The position numbers were made by a program, and so were the translations under genes. The notes beneath the pieces are model-generated. The model saw only the letters and a list, made by a program, of their open reading frames with translations. It had not been told where the DNA came from and did not search any database. From Ancylobacter pratisalsi (lineage in GTDB: Bacteria > Pseudomonadota > Alphaproteobacteria > Rhizobiales > Xanthobacteraceae): DNA of 64,000 bases. The DNA lies in assembly GCF_010669125.1 (NCBI RefSeq), contig NZ_CP048630.1, positions 620,001 to 684,000 of the forward strand, read 5' to 3'. This document shows, piece by piece, positions 53,603-63,421 of the stretch. How positions within the stretch are numbered: position 1 is the stretch's first letter; every line of letters begins with the position of its first letter.

Positions 53603-54988
53603 TCATTCGGCCGCCGCGATCACCGGCCGTTCGCGCCCCGACCGCTCCTGCTTGAGCAGCTCGGCGACGAGGAACGCCATCTCGATGGCCTGCTCGGCAT
53701 TGAGGCGCGGATCGCAATAGGTGTGGTAGCGATCCTTCAGGTCGGCATCGGAGATCGCCCGCGCGCCGCCGGTGCATTCGGTGACGTTGCGGCCGGTCAT
53801 TTCCAGATGCACGCCGCCCGCATAGGTACCCTCCGCCGCATGGACGGCGAAGAAGTCCTTCACCTCCTTGAGGATGTGGTCGAAGGGGCGGGTCTTGTAG
53901 CCGGACGGCGACTTGATGGTGTTGCCGTGCATCGGGTCGCACGACCACACCACGGAACGTCCCTCGCGCTTCACCGCACGCACCAGCGCCGGCAGGTGGT
54001 CACCCACCTTGTCGGAGCCGAAGCGGGCAATCAGCGTCAGCCGGCCCGGCTCGTTGTCCGGATTCAGCGTGTCGATGAGCCGGATCATGTCGTCCGCCTT
54101 CAGCGACGGGCCGCATTTCAGGCCGAGCGGGTTCTTCACGCCGCGCGCGTACTCGATATGGGCATGGTCGAGCTGGCGCGTCCGATCGCCGATCCAGATC
54201 ATGTGGCCCGAGGTCGAGTACCAGTCGCCGGTGGTCGAATCCACGCGGGTCATCGCCTGCTCGTAGCCGAGCAGCAACGCCTCGTGGCTGGTGAAGAAAT
54301 CCGTCGAGCGCATGTCCGGGTTGGTCTCCGGATCGATGCCGATGGCGCGCATGAAGTCGAGCGCCTCGGTGATGCGGTCGGCCAGCGCCTGGTACTTGCC
54401 CGACTGCGGGCTGTCCTTGACGAAGCCGAGCATCCACTGATGCGCGTTGGCGAGGTTGGCATAGCCGCCGGTCGCGAAGGCGCGCAGAAGGTTCAGAGTC
54501 GCCGCGGACTGGCGATAGGCCTCAAGCTGGCGGCGCGGATCGGGGATGCGCGCTTCCGGCGTGAAGGCGATGTCGTTGACGATGTCACCCCGGTACGAGG
54601 GCAGTTCGACCCCGTCCACGATCTCGGTCGGCGCCGAGCGCGGCTTGGCGAACTGGCCCGCGATGCGGCCCACCTTCACCACGGGAGAGGCGCCGGCATA
54701 GGTCAACACCACCGCCATCTGCAGGAAGACGCGGAAGAAATCGCGGATGTTGTCGGCCGAATGCTCGTGGAAGCTCTCGGCGCAGTCGCCGCCCTGCAAC
54801 AGGAAGGCTTCGCCGTTGGCGACCTTGGCGAGCTCGCGCTTCAGGCGGCGGGCCTCACCTGCAAAAACAAGCGGCGGAAACGAGGCGAGCTGACGCTCCA
54901 CCGAGGCCAGGGCCTCCGTGTCCGGATAGTCCGGTACCTGCTGTACGGGCAGGGCCCTCCAGCTTTCCGGCGTCCAGCGTTCAGACAT
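53603..54988 (-). CDS. Class II 3-deoxy-7-phosphoheptulonate (DAHP) synthase
   Basis: A 461-residue plant-type DAHP synthase, the first enzyme of the shikimate pathway, joining PEP and erythrose 4-phosphate. The conserved blocks are [14 protein letters not shown] near residue 80, [16 protein letters not shown] near residue 105, and [20 protein letters not shown] near residue 350, with metal and substrate ligands. Length and ends are normal. It is a single gene with 185 nt before gor upstream. Confidence 0.95.
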   Translation of the reverse strand: MSERWTPESWRALPVQQVPDYPDTEALASVERQLASFPPLVFAGEARRLKRELAKVANGEAFLLQGGDCAESFHEHSADNIRDFFRVFLQMAVVLTYAGASPVVKVGRIAGQFAKPRSAPTEIVDGVELPSYRGDIVNDIAFTPEARIPDPRRQLEAYRQSAATLNLLRAFATGGYANLANAHQWMLGFVKDSPQSGKYQALADRITEALDFMRAIGIDPETNPDMRSTDFFTSHEALLLGYEQAMTRVDSTTGDWYSTSGHMIWIGDRTRQLDHAHIEYARGVKNPLGLKCGPSLKADDMIRLIDTLNPDNEPGRLTLIARFGSDKVGDHLPALVRAVKREGRSVVWSCDPMHGNTIKSPSGYKTRPFDHILKEVKDFFAVHAAEGTYAGGVHLEMTGRNVTECTGGARAISDADLKDRYHTYCDPRLNAEQAIEMAFLVAELLKQERSGRERPVIAAAE

Positions 54989-55173
54989 CTTTGCCTCCTA
55001 ACCACGGCACGGCCATGCGGGTCTGTCCCGCATGGGAAAGGCCGGCCTTATACACCCAAGCCTCGCGCGAATGCCAGCGATGCGGCGCGAGGGTTCATTG
55101 CAGACGTGCACAGCCACATTCGCGTGGCCCGCACCTTGCCGCCGGTCCGGCCGGCCGAAGCGGTCGCCGGCGG

Positions 55174-56580
55174 TCAGATCGCCGGCGTCGCCTCGGTCGA
55201 CACCTCCGGGATCGTGTCGCTGGTGGGATGCTTGCTGCGCAGTGTCACCAGTTCCTCGGCGGATGAGGGATGAAGCGCCATGGTGCGGTCGAAATCCGCC
55301 TTGGTCGCCCCCATGTTCATGGCGATCGCCGCCATCTGCACCATCTCGCCCGACCCCTCGCCGATCAGGTGCATGCCGATCACCTTGTCGCCCGCATGAT
55401 CGACGATCAGCTTCATGAAGGTGCGCGACGTCGATCCCGACAGCGTCGCCTTCAGCGGACGGAAATCGGTCTTGTAGATGTCGAGCCGGCGCCCCTGCGC
55501 TCGCGCCTGCTCCTCGGTGTAACCCACGGTGCCGATCTCGGGCTCGGTGAACACGGCGGTCGGGATGACGTCGTAGTTCACTGTCCACGGCGAGCCGCCG
55601 AACACGGTGTCGGCGAAAGCATGGCCCTCGCGGATCGCGACCGGGGTCAGGTTCACCCGGTCGGTCACGTCGCCCACCGCGTAGATCGAGGGGATGTTGG
55701 TGCGGCCGGTATTGTCCGTCGTGATCGCGCCGTTCTCGGTGAGGTGCACGCCGACCGTATCGAGTCCCAGCCCGACCGTGTTGGGCGTCCGCCCGATGGC
55801 GAGCATCACCTCGTCGGCCATCAGGTCCCGCCCGTCATTGAGGCGCACGCGCTTGGCCCCGCCCTCGGCATGGATGCTGTCGATCGACATGCCGAACTCG
55901 AAGGCGACGCCGTGCTGCGCCATTTCCCCGGCGATGCGCTGGCGGATTTCCTCGTCGAAGCCGCGCAGCAGCTTGTCGCCCCGGTGCACCACCGTCACCT
56001 TCGAGCCCAGCCCGGCGAAGAGCGAGGCGAATTCCAGCGCGATATAGCCAGCGCCCTGGATCACGATGTGCCCCGGCTGGCGCTCCAGATGGAACACCTC
56101 GTTGGAGGTGATGCCCAGCTCCCGGCCCGGTATGTCGAGGCCGAGATTGGGATGGCCGCCCGTGGCCACGAGGATCTTGCCCGCGCTCACCCGGGTGCCA
56201 TCGGCGAGGCGCACCACATGAGGCTCCTCGATCACGGCCCTCTGCGGCACGATCTCGACGCCGGCGCGGTCCAGATTGGCCTTGTAGGCGCCCTCCAGCC
56301 GCGCGATTTCCTTATCCTTGTTGGCGATCAGGGTCGGCCAATCGAAGCGCGCGCCCTCCACGCTCCAGCCGAAGCCGGCCGCATCCTCGAATTCATGGGC
56401 GAAACGCGCGGCGTAGACGAACAGCTTCTTGGGCACGCAGCCGCGAATGACGCAGGTGCCGCCGACGCGGTACTCCTCCGCGATCTTCACCTTCGCCCCG
56501 TAGCCGGCCGCGATGCGCGCCGCGCGCACACCGCCCGACCCCGCCCCGATGACGAACAGATCGACGTCGAACTTATCCAT
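55174..56580 (-). CDS. gor: Glutathione-disulfide reductase
   Basis: A 468-residue NADPH flavoprotein that reduces oxidised glutathione. The FAD motif is VIGAGSGGVRAARIAAGYG at residues 10-28, the redox disulfide is C43-C48 in GGTCVIRGCVPKKL, and the C-terminal active-site HPSSAEELVTLR is present. The family is confirmed by the spacing CVIRGC rather than the lipoamide type. A tripartite tricarboxylate (Tct) operon lies between it and the DUF2059/rpiA genes. Confidence 0.95.
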   Translation of the reverse strand: MDKFDVDLFVIGAGSGGVRAARIAAGYGAKVKIAEEYRVGGTCVIRGCVPKKLFVYAARFAHEFEDAAGFGWSVEGARFDWPTLIANKDKEIARLEGAYKANLDRAGVEIVPQRAVIEEPHVVRLADGTRVSAGKILVATGGHPNLGLDIPGRELGITSNEVFHLERQPGHIVIQGAGYIALEFASLFAGLGSKVTVVHRGDKLLRGFDEEIRQRIAGEMAQHGVAFEFGMSIDSIHAEGGAKRVRLNDGRDLMADEVMLAIGRTPNTVGLGLDTVGVHLTENGAITTDNTGRTNIPSIYAVGDVTDRVNLTPVAIREGHAFADTVFGGSPWTVNYDVIPTAVFTEPEIGTVGYTEEQARAQGRRLDIYKTDFRPLKATLSGSTSRTFMKLIVDHAGDKVIGMHLIGEGSGEMVQMAAIAMNMGATKADFDRTMALHPSSAEELVTLRSKHPTSDTIPEVSTEATPAI

Positions 56581-56797
56581 GCCTCGGTTCCCCGCTGCCG
56601 TTGCGCCTGAGTAACGGGCATGTCGCCCCGCGCGGCGCCCGCGTCAAGCCGGAGCATGGCTGATGCGCGTTTGCCCTTAGTCTTCCGTGGAACTCGACAC
56701 CGGTTGTGCCGCGCTCTAGCTTCCCAAACTGTGTGAAGTAAAAATGAGCGGCGACCGGAATTTAGTGGCGCCGCCAAGCATCCTCTGGAGGAAAAAA

Positions 56798-57760
56798 ATG
56801 AAGCATATCTTCCGCGCAGCGCTTCTTGCGGCGGCCGTCGCCGCGCCGCTTGGCGCCGCCTCGGCCCAGGTCGACGAGCTCAAGATCATGGCCCCGGCCG
56901 CCCCGGGCGGTGGATGGGACCAGACCGCCCGCGCCATGCAGCACGTGCTGCAGAACGAGAAGATCGTCCCCAACGTCCAGGTCCTGAACGTGCCGGGCGC
57001 GGGCGGCACCATCGGCCTCGCGCAGTTCGTGAATTCCAGCAAGGGCGACCCCAACGCCCTCATCGTCGGCGGCTATGTGATGGTTGGCGCCATCATCTCC
57101 AACAAGTCGCCGGTCACGCTGGAGCAGGTCACGCCGCTGGCTCGCCTCACCGGCGAGTATGAGGCGGTCGCCGTGCCGGCAGCCTCGCCGCTGAAGACGA
57201 TGGACGATCTCGTCGCCGCGCTGAAGGCGGATCCGCAGAAGGTGTCCTGGGCCGGCGGCTCGGCGGGCGGCACCGATCACATCACCGCCGGCCTGATCGC
57301 CAAGGCGATCGGCGTCGATCCCACCAAGGTCAACTACATCGCCTTCTCGGGCGGCGGCGAATCGCTAGCCTCGATCCTTGGCGGCAAGGTCACGGTCGGC
57401 ATTTCCAGCCTGTCCGAATTCGATGCCCAGGCCAAGGCCGGCAAGCTGCGCATTCTCGGCGTCTCAAGCGCCGAACGCCTGCCCGAGGCCGAGGGCGTGC
57501 CGACCTTCAAGGAGAGCGGCGTCGACGTCGAAATCCAGAACTGGCGCATGGTCGCCGCTGCGCCGGGCATCTCGCCGGAGCAGAAGAAGGCGCTGAACGA
57601 CACCATCGCCAAGATGGTGGAATCGCAGGGCTGGAAGGAGATGCTGGCGCAGAAGGGCTGGGCCAACACCTATCTTGCCGGTGCCGCCTTCGAGGAGCAG
57701 CTCGCCAAGGACATCATCGCGACCCGGGCGATCCTGAAGGACATCGGCCTCGCCCAGTGA
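56798..57760 (+). CDS. tctC: Tripartite tricarboxylate transporter receptor TctC
   Basis: A 320-residue periplasmic solute receptor of the TTT family, with a signal peptide ending near ASAQ. Signature blocks are [39 protein letters not shown] and [20 protein letters not shown]. It likely binds a di- or tricarboxylate such as citrate. CTGGAGGAAAAAA precedes the ATG. It is the first gene of tctCBA, with a strong hairpin after it. Confidence 0.94.
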   Translation: MKHIFRAALLAAAVAAPLGAASAQVDELKIMAPAAPGGGWDQTARAMQHVLQNEKIVPNVQVLNVPGAGGTIGLAQFVNSSKGDPNALIVGGYVMVGAIISNKSPVTLEQVTPLARLTGEYEAVAVPAASPLKTMDDLVAALKADPQKVSWAGGSAGGTDHITAGLIAKAIGVDPTKVNYIAFSGGGESLASILGGKVTVGISSLSEFDAQAKAGKLRILGVSSAERLPEAEGVPTFKESGVDVEIQNWRMVAAAPGISPEQKKALNDTIAKMVESQGWKEMLAQKGWANTYLAGAAFEEQLAKDIIATRAILKDIGLAQ

Positions 57761-57787
57761 GGCGATCGCCGAGCTGAATGCGCTGTT

Positions 57788-57819
57788 GCTCCCCCGCGCC
57801 CTCCCGGCCGCGGGGGAGC
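57788..57819 (+). other. Intercistronic hairpin between tctC and tctB
   Basis: A perfect 11-bp stem, GCTCCCCCGCG/CGCGGGGGAGC, with a 10-nt loop lies 27 nt after the tctC stop. No T-run follows, so it is likely an attenuator or message stabiliser. Confidence 0.65.
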
Positions 57820-57848
57820 CCGCCCTGGCTGTTCCCCGGAGTTCCGCG

Positions 57849-58331
57849 ATGAGTGATTTCGACACCTCTTCCCGAAGGCGGCCGGACAAGGCCCGCTTCG
57901 CCATCGCCTTCGGGCTCGCGATCCTGGCGCTGGTCATCGGCTGGGACGCGTGGCGCCTCTCCCATGTCAATGTGTTCTCCGCCGTCGGCCCCGCCGCCTT
58001 CCCCACTGTTATTGCCGTCGGCCTCGCGCTGCTATCGGTGGCGACGGTGATCGAGGCCGTGCTGGAGGGTGCGGTGGAGCGCCCGCGCGACGAGGTGGGC
58101 CCCATGGCGTGGGTGCTCGCCGGCCTCGTCGGGCAGATCATCCTGCTGCCGTTTCTGGGCTTCTCCATCGCCACCGGCTGGCTGTTCGCGGCGACCGCCC
58201 GCGGTTTCGGCCGCGGCCCGGTGTGGGGCCACTTCCTGGCCGGCACGGTGATGTGCTTCGCGATCTATCTGGTCTTCGCCAAGGGCCTGCAGCTCTCGCT
58301 GCCGGCCGGCCCGCTCGAACGCCTGTTCTGA
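57849..58331 (+). CDS. tctB: Tripartite tricarboxylate transporter small permease TctB
   Basis: A 160-residue membrane protein with about four helices: FGLALLSV-like segments such as AIAFGLAILALVIGWDAW, GPAAFPTVIAVGLALLSVAT and a C-terminal AGTVMCFAIYLVFAKGLQLS. This fits the TctB family. It lies between tctC and tctA, 12 nt before the latter. Confidence 0.91.
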   Translation: MSDFDTSSRRRPDKARFAIAFGLAILALVIGWDAWRLSHVNVFSAVGPAAFPTVIAVGLALLSVATVIEAVLEGAVERPRDEVGPMAWVLAGLVGQIILLPFLGFSIATGWLFAATARGFGRGPVWGHFLAGTVMCFAIYLVFAKGLQLSLPAGPLERLF

Positions 58332-58343
58332 GGCCGCCCCGCC

Positions 58344-59855
58344 ATGGAAACCTTCGCTGCGCTCGGATCGGGGGTTCTCGTCGCCCTCCAGCCGATGAAC
58401 CTGCTCTTCGCCTTCGCCGGCGTCATGCTCGGCACCGCCGTCGGCGTGCTGCCGGGCATCGGCCCCGCGCTCACCGTCGCGCTGCTGCTGCCGATCACCT
58501 TCAAGCTCGACCCGGCCGGCTCGCTCATCATGTTCGCCGGCATCTACTACGGCGGCATGTATGGCGGCTCGACCGCCTCCATCCTGCTCAACACGCCGGG
58601 AGAAAGCGCGTCCATCGTCACCGCGCTCGAAGGCAACAAGATGGCCCGTGCCGGGCGCGGCGGGCCCGCGCTCGCCACCGCCGCCATTGGTTCCTTCGTC
58701 GCCGGCACCATCGCCACCATCGGCCTGGCCCTGGTGGCGCCCACCGTCGTCGACATCGCCATCTCCTTCGGGCCGGAGGATTATTTCGCGCTGATGGTAC
58801 TGGCCTTCACCACCGTCTCGGCGGCTTTCGGCTCCTCGGTCACGCGCGGGCTCACCAGCCTGTTCCTGGGTCTCTCGCTCGGCCTCATCGGCATCGATCT
58901 GCAGAGCGGACAGGCGCGCCTGTCCTTCGGCATTCCGGACCTGCTCGACGGCGTGGAAGTGACCACGCTGGCCGTCGCCCTGTTCGCGATTGGCGAGACG
59001 CTCACCGTGGTCGCCGCCGGTGCCCGCGCCGAGGAGATCATCGAGCCGATAAAGGGCTCGGTGTTCATGACGCGTGAGGACTGGAAGCGCTCCTGGTGGC
59101 CGTGGCTGCGCGGCACGGCGCTGGGCTTCCCCATTGGCGCCATGCCCGCGGGCGGGGCGGAAATCCCGACCTTCCTGTCCTATGCGCTGGAAAAGCGGCT
59201 GTGCAAGAAGGCGGATGAGTTCGGCAACGGCGCCATCGAAGGCGTTGCCGGGCCGGAGGCGGCGAACAACGCGGCGGCCGCCGGCGTGCTGGTGCCGCTG
59301 CTCACGCTCGGCCTGCCGACCTCGGCAACGGCGGCGATCATGCTGGCGGGCTTCCAGCAATACGGTCTCAATCCCGGTCCGCTGCTGTTCGCCACCAATC
59401 CGGATCTTGTCTGGGGCCTGATCGCCTCGCTGTTCATCGCCAATGGCATGCTGCTCATCCTCAACCTGCCGCTGGTGGGCCTGTGGGTGCGCCTGCTCGC
59501 CATTCCCCGCCCCTGGCTTTATGGCGGCATCCTGGTGTTCGCCACGCTGGGCACGCTGGGCGCCAACCCCTCGCTGGTGGAACTCGGCATGCTGCTGCTG
59601 TTCGGCCTGCTGGGTTATGTGCTCAGGCGCTACGACTACCCCATCGCGCCGGTCGTGGTCGGGCTCATTCTGGGGCCGCTGTCGGAGCAGCAGCTGCGCC
59701 GTGCGCTGGCCATCAGCGTCGGCGACCCGCTGGTGCTGTTCCAGAGCCCCATCGCCATCACGCTCTACGCGCTCTCCGCGCTGGCGCTGTTCGGCCCGCT
59801 GATCTTCTATCTTCTCACTGGCCACCGCGCGCCGGTCGGTGCGGACGAGGACTGA
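58344..59855 (+). CDS. tctA: Tripartite tricarboxylate transporter large permease TctA
   Basis: A 503-residue permease with about 12 helices. The family motif [20 protein letters not shown], the block [20 protein letters not shown], and [24 protein letters not shown] residues are all present. Transport by TTT systems uses an ion gradient. It is the last gene of the operon and is followed by a terminator shared with the convergent DUF2059 gene. Confidence 0.95.
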   Translation: METFAALGSGVLVALQPMNLLFAFAGVMLGTAVGVLPGIGPALTVALLLPITFKLDPAGSLIMFAGIYYGGMYGGSTASILLNTPGESASIVTALEGNKMARAGRGGPALATAAIGSFVAGTIATIGLALVAPTVVDIAISFGPEDYFALMVLAFTTVSAAFGSSVTRGLTSLFLGLSLGLIGIDLQSGQARLSFGIPDLLDGVEVTTLAVALFAIGETLTVVAAGARAEEIIEPIKGSVFMTREDWKRSWWPWLRGTALGFPIGAMPAGGAEIPTFLSYALEKRLCKKADEFGNGAIEGVAGPEAANNAAAAGVLVPLLTLGLPTSATAAIMLAGFQQYGLNPGPLLFATNPDLVWGLIASLFIANGMLLILNLPLVGLWVRLLAIPRPWLYGGILVFATLGTLGANPSLVELGMLLLFGLLGYVLRRYDYPIAPVVVGLILGPLSEQQLRRALAISVGDPLVLFQSPIAITLYALSALALFGPLIFYLLTGHRAPVGADED

Positions 59856-59877
59856 GGGAACGCACCTCTTGAAAAGC

Positions 59878-59906
59878 AAATGCCCGGCGCGAAGCCGGGC
59901 ATTTTT
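59878..59906. terminator. Bidirectional terminator, tctA and DUF2059 genes
   Basis: A perfect 11-bp stem, AAATGCCCGGC/GCCGGGCATTT, with a 5-nt loop is followed by T on the plus side (five consecutive T, 59902-59906) and by TTTGC on the minus side. It lies between the convergent genes. Confidence 0.85.
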
Positions 59907-59945
59907 CATTTTCAGAACTGCCGGGACCTGCCGGACGGCAAAGCG

Positions 59946-60518
59946 TCAGATGGTGAAGCCGCGCTTCTTCATCTCTTCGCGTACGCGCGCTTCCATCTCG
60001 CGGGAGAACTTGGCGCTCCAGGCCTGGATGTTGCGCAGCCCGTCGTCGAGGATCTGCTGCCGACGCTCCACCAGCTTGCGACCCACGGGCGAGTTGTAGA
60101 AGGTCAGAAGCTCATTGAGTTCCTCGACCGTGAACTGCGCCGCATAGGTGCGCGCCAGGATCTGCACGATCTCGGTGCGGCGCTTCTCATATTCGGGCGC
60201 GAGCTGCTGGGCCACTTCGCGCAGGTCGCGAATGAGGTCCGGATTGGCCTGCACGAAGCTGCCGGCCGCCTGCTCGATGATGCCGGGGATCAGCGATTCG
60301 AAGCTCGACGCCTCGCCATTGGCGACGAGGAGCTGATTGGCGAGCTTGAGCTGCTCGGCGCTGGGCTCGGCGACGGGCGCCGCGGCCGGGGCCGCCTGCC
60401 CCATCTTGAAGGGCGCAGGCTGCTGCGCCACCGCCGGCGTCGCCATGATGACCAGTGCGGCAAGGCCGGAACCGACCAGCCCCCGTGCGCTGCAACGTCC
60501 CGAAAGGCCAAGCCGCAT
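59946..60518 (-). CDS. DUF2059-domain secreted protein
   Basis: A 190-residue protein with a signal peptide (GLVGSGLAALVIMATPAVA). Its DUF2059 domain spans about residues 85-185: IEQAAGSFVQANPDLIRDLR, then FTVEELNELLTFYNSPVGRK, with a C-terminal helix. Function is unknown; members are periplasmic in proteobacteria. It is 26 nt downstream of rpiA and likely in the same transcript. In related Hyphomicrobiales the order rpiA, DUF2059, gor is common. Confidence 0.9.
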   Translation of the reverse strand: MRLGLSGRCSARGLVGSGLAALVIMATPAVAQQPAPFKMGQAAPAAAPVAEPSAEQLKLANQLLVANGEASSFESLIPGIIEQAAGSFVQANPDLIRDLREVAQQLAPEYEKRRTEIVQILARTYAAQFTVEELNELLTFYNSPVGRKLVERRQQILDDGLRNIQAWSAKFSREMEARVREEMKKRGFTI

Positions 60519-60544
60519 GAAATATCTCCCTCTGACGAATTCTG

Positions 60545-61246
60545 TCACGCGCGGTCGAGAACCGTCACGCCGTCGGCGCCCGCGAGAATGACGCGGTTCG
60601 CAAGATTGATGAAGAGGCCGTGCTCGACGACACCCGGCACATTGGCCAGGCTCGCAGCAAGCGCAGCCGCGTCGGGAATGACGCCAAAGGCGGCGTCGAG
60701 GATGAGGTGTCCCTGATCCGTGACGAAAACATGGCCGTCCGCTCCACGCCGAAGCGCCAGCAGCCCATGGCAGCCGGCCGCCCGCGCGGCCTTCTCGATG
60801 CCGCGGCGAATCGCGGCGACGCCGAAATCCACCACCTCGATGGGCAGCGGGAAGGCGCCCAGCGTCTCCACATGCTTGGAAGCATCGGCGATCACGATCA
60901 TCTGAGCCGCGGCCGAGGCGACGATTTTCTCGCGCAGCAGCGCGCCGCCGCCACCCTTGATCAGCGTGAGGTCCGGCCCGACCTCGTCGGCGCCGTCGAC
61001 GCACAGATCCAGGGCGGGATAGTCGTCCAGCGTGCCCAGCGGCACGTTCAGGCTCTCGGCCTGCAGGCGGGTAGCCTCGGAGGTCGGCACGCCGACCACC
61101 TCCAGCCCCTCGGCCACGCGCTCGGCCAGCAGTTCGACAAAGTGCTTGGCGGTGGAGCCGGTGCCGAGCCCGAGCTTCATGCCGGAGCGCACATGCTCCA
61201 GCGCGCGGGCAGCGGCCTGGCGTTTCAGCATCTCGGCGTTGGACAT
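60545..61246 (-). CDS. rpiA: Ribose-5-phosphate isomerase A
   Basis: A 233-residue isomerase that interconverts ribose 5-phosphate and ribulose 5-phosphate in the pentose phosphate pathway. Typical motifs are [39 protein letters not shown] with [10 protein letters not shown] after it, and the C-terminal [11 protein letters not shown]. The xylulose from the xylose locus would feed the same pathway. It is intact and is followed by the DUF2059 gene. Confidence 0.96.
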   Translation of the reverse strand: MSNAEMLKRQAAARALEHVRSGMKLGLGTGSTAKHFVELLAERVAEGLEVVGVPTSEATRLQAESLNVPLGTLDDYPALDLCVDGADEVGPDLTLIKGGGGALLREKIVASAAAQMIVIADASKHVETLGAFPLPIEVVDFGVAAIRRGIEKAARAAGCHGLLALRRGADGHVFVTDQGHLILDAAFGVIPDAAALAASLANVPGVVEHGLFINLANRVILAGADGVTVLDRA

Positions 61247-61348
61247 GGCGATCCGTAAGCTATCATCGACGATGGGTCGGTCGCAGCGGTGCTAGCGCCG
61301 AATTGCCGACACAGCAAGTTTTTGCCGTGCCGGCGGCGCGTGGGCGCG

Positions 61349-61918
61349 TCAGCGCGCGGCGCCCGTGCACACCACCGAGGGCTCGACCCCGCCACCTTCC
61401 TTCGGCATGTCGCGCACATAGCAAATGCTCATCTGCCCGGTCTCGGTGTTGACCCGAAAAATGCCCGTCTCGCCGGAATAGCGCGTGGAAACAAGGTCAT
61501 AGGTACCCGGCTCCGCCGGGCCGGCGCTGCTGTCGCTGGGGAAGCACTTGGTCACGCCGATCACGCTGCTCTCGGGCCGCTCGAACTGGCAGGCCCGCAC
61601 CGCGCCGGTGCGTACATTCAGCGAATAGAGCCGGTTGGCCTGCGCCGAAGGGGGCGAGCCGAACACGAAGGGTCCCGCATCGGCCTCCGCCTCAGGAGAG
61701 GGGGCGGCGGCAGCCGGCGCGGCAGCCGGATCCGGCTGCGAGGGAGCGGGCTCGGCCGAGGTCGTGCCCGGCGTTGTCGGGTTGCCGCCGGCCGGCTGCT
61801 GCGCCTGCGCCGGCGCGGTCGCCGCCAGGGCAAAGGCGAACACCGTCGCGGCGCACAGCGCGCGTCCGGTGCCGTGAAGGGCGGCGCCAGGGCGGTGGAG
61901 GCGGGTCGTCGACGTCAT
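61349..61918 (-). CDS. Hypothetical secreted Pro/Ala-rich protein
   Basis: A 189-residue protein with a signal sequence (ALCAATVFAFALAATAPAQA), a Pro/Ala-rich low-complexity linker (residues 40-85) and a C-terminal 90-residue domain. That domain has RLYSLNVRTGAVRACQFERP, with three cysteines that may pair, and NTETGQMSICYVRDMP. I do not recognise the family. It is on the same strand as rpiA with a gap of 102 nt. The ATG at 61918 is used. Confidence 0.7.
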   Translation of the reverse strand: MTSTTRLHRPGAALHGTGRALCAATVFAFALAATAPAQAQQPAGGNPTTPGTTSAEPAPSQPDPAAAPAAAAPSPEAEADAGPFVFGSPPSAQANRLYSLNVRTGAVRACQFERPESSVIGVTKCFPSDSSAGPAEPGTYDLVSTRYSGETGIFRVNTETGQMSICYVRDMPKEGGGVEPSVVCTGAAR

Positions 61919-62097
61919 ACAGATGTACTCCCGAAAGCGTGGTGTCACTTACCATCGGACCTCGCCCGACGCATGCGCCCGATGGACGCGGCACGCTGGA
62001 CAGGAAAAGCGGCAGGATTGTAGGCCATAAGGTGCAAGCCCGTCTCGCGGCGCCGGGCATCCACCAGTCCTTTCATTCGATCCCGGAAACCGCAATC

Positions 62098-62787
62098 ATG
62101 CCCGCCATGCCTTCCCACCCCGCCGTCATCGCCTTCGACCTCGACGGAACGCTGGTCGACACCGCGCCGGACCTGCTGGATACGCTTGATATCGTGCTCA
62201 ATGAGGCCGGCGCCCCTCCGCTGCCGCGCGAGGATACGCGCCGGATGATCGGCGCCGGTGCGCGCGCGCTGGTGCAGCGCGGGCTGGATGCCGCCGGCAT
62301 CGCGGTCGATCCCGCCGCCTTCGACAGGCTCTATGACCGCTTTCTGGAGCACTACGCCGATCACATCGCCGATTCGTCGCGCCCCTTCCCCGGCCTTCTG
62401 GCGGCGCTCGACGCGCTGGAGGCGCGCGGCCATGTGCTCGCCGTGTGCACCAACAAGCTCGAATATCTCTCGCGCCTGCTGCTCGACCGGCTCGATCTCA
62501 CCTCCCGCTTCAAGGTGATCGCCGGCGCCGACACTTTCGCTGTCCACAAGCCCGATGCCGGCCACCTGATCGGCACGGTCGAGCAGGCTGGCGGAATGAT
62601 CACCCGCGCGATCATGGTCGGCGACAGCCTGACCGATGTTCTTACCGCAAGGAATGCCGGCGTCCCGGTGATTGTCGTGCCCTTCGGCTACACCGAGACT
62701 CCGGCGGAGGAACTGGGTGGCGACGCCTTCATCGGTCATTACGACCTGCTGCCCGAAACGGTGGATCGCCTGCTCGCAGGCGAATGA
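62098..62787 (+). CDS. gph: HAD phosphatase, phosphoglycolate phosphatase-like
   Basis: A 229-residue HAD hydrolase. Motif I is AFDLDGTLVDTAPDLLDTLD, motif III is in CTNKLEYLSRLLLDRLDL, and motif IV is MVGDSLTDVLTARNAGVPV. The Gph group removes phosphate from 2-phosphoglycolate, a product of DNA repair or of RuBisCO. The name is by family; other sugar phosphatases look similar. The ATG at 62098 is used, with 62107 as alternative. tRNA-Val follows. Confidence 0.88.
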   Translation: MPAMPSHPAVIAFDLDGTLVDTAPDLLDTLDIVLNEAGAPPLPREDTRRMIGAGARALVQRGLDAAGIAVDPAAFDRLYDRFLEHYADHIADSSRPFPGLLAALDALEARGHVLAVCTNKLEYLSRLLLDRLDLTSRFKVIAGADTFAVHKPDAGHLIGTVEQAGGMITRAIMVGDSLTDVLTARNAGVPVIVVPFGYTETPAEELGGDAFIGHYDLLPETVDRLLAGE

Positions 62788-62800
62788 TCGCGCGGCGCGC

Positions 62801-62829
62801 TTGACACCGGATAGGGCGGCACACTAAAT
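62801..62829 (+). promoter_or_regulatory. Probable promoter of tRNA-Val
   Basis: A consensus -35 TTGACA (62801-62806) is followed after 17 nt by CTAAAT (62824-62829), a weak -10. Its position 46 nt before the tRNA is right for a tRNA promoter. Confidence 0.6.
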
Positions 62830-62874
62830 CCTGCCGCCGCGAGACGAACGGCCCCGGCACATTTCGGGGCCAGC

Positions 62875-62949
62875 GGGCGATTAGCTCAGCGGGAGAGCAC
62901 TCCCTTCACACGGGAGGGGTCGCAGGTTCAATCCCTGCATCGCCCACCA
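62875..62949 (+). tRNA. tRNA-Val (CAC)
   Basis: A 75-nt cloverleaf with encoded CCA. The acceptor stem is GGGCGAT/ATCGCCC, the D-arm GCTC/GAGC, the anticodon stem CTCCC/GGGAG with loop TTCACAC (anticodon CAC, reading GTG), and the T-arm GCAGG/CCTGC. All stems pair fully. Confidence 0.95.
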
Positions 62950-63421
62950 TTCTTTTTCTTGCTATCTCACAACACCTTACACTTTTTTCCCTGCGAGCCG
63001 GCGACGGCCCGACCTGCATCGGGCTGGGCACTGTTCTGCGCACTCAGATCCCGTGGAGCCCTGCGATCCCGCCGGACAGCCGTGCCGGCAGGCCCCGATC
63101 CGCTCCGCGTCCCGCCGGCTACGGCACCACACTCGCCATGCCGCGCCATGTGATCGCGCCATCTGATGAAGATCATGACCGCGCGGATACCGGATGCCGC
63201 CCGTGTCCGGCGCTGGCGCCTGTCCCCCCCTTGATGGACGTCGTCGGGGCGGCGTCAGGACGGACGCCCGCAAACGGCTTTGGTAGCGCCATCGTCACGC
63301 CGCAGTTTGCGCTTTGCCCGCCATACTGACAGTATTCGCAGCATTACGGACGACCGGGGCATGCTCCCGCGGCCGCCCGAGCGAAGTCCGTGCGTGATGA
63401 TATGCATTTCCCATGGGGCAA
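62950..63421. other. Gap after tRNA-Val
   Basis: 472 nt hold no convincing gene, and no integrase or repeat of the tRNA 3' end was found. The promoter for the L,D-transpeptidase gene should be near the 3' end. Confidence 0.5.

Noticed and set aside
52643..55273. Very long plus-strand open frame (more than 800 codons)
   Set aside because: It is antisense to the GT4 and DAHP synthase genes, is rich in His/Arg/Gly/Gln, and has no recognisable domain.
62875..63421. tRNA-Val as an integration site
   Set aside because: The following 472 nt hold no integrase or repeated tRNA end.
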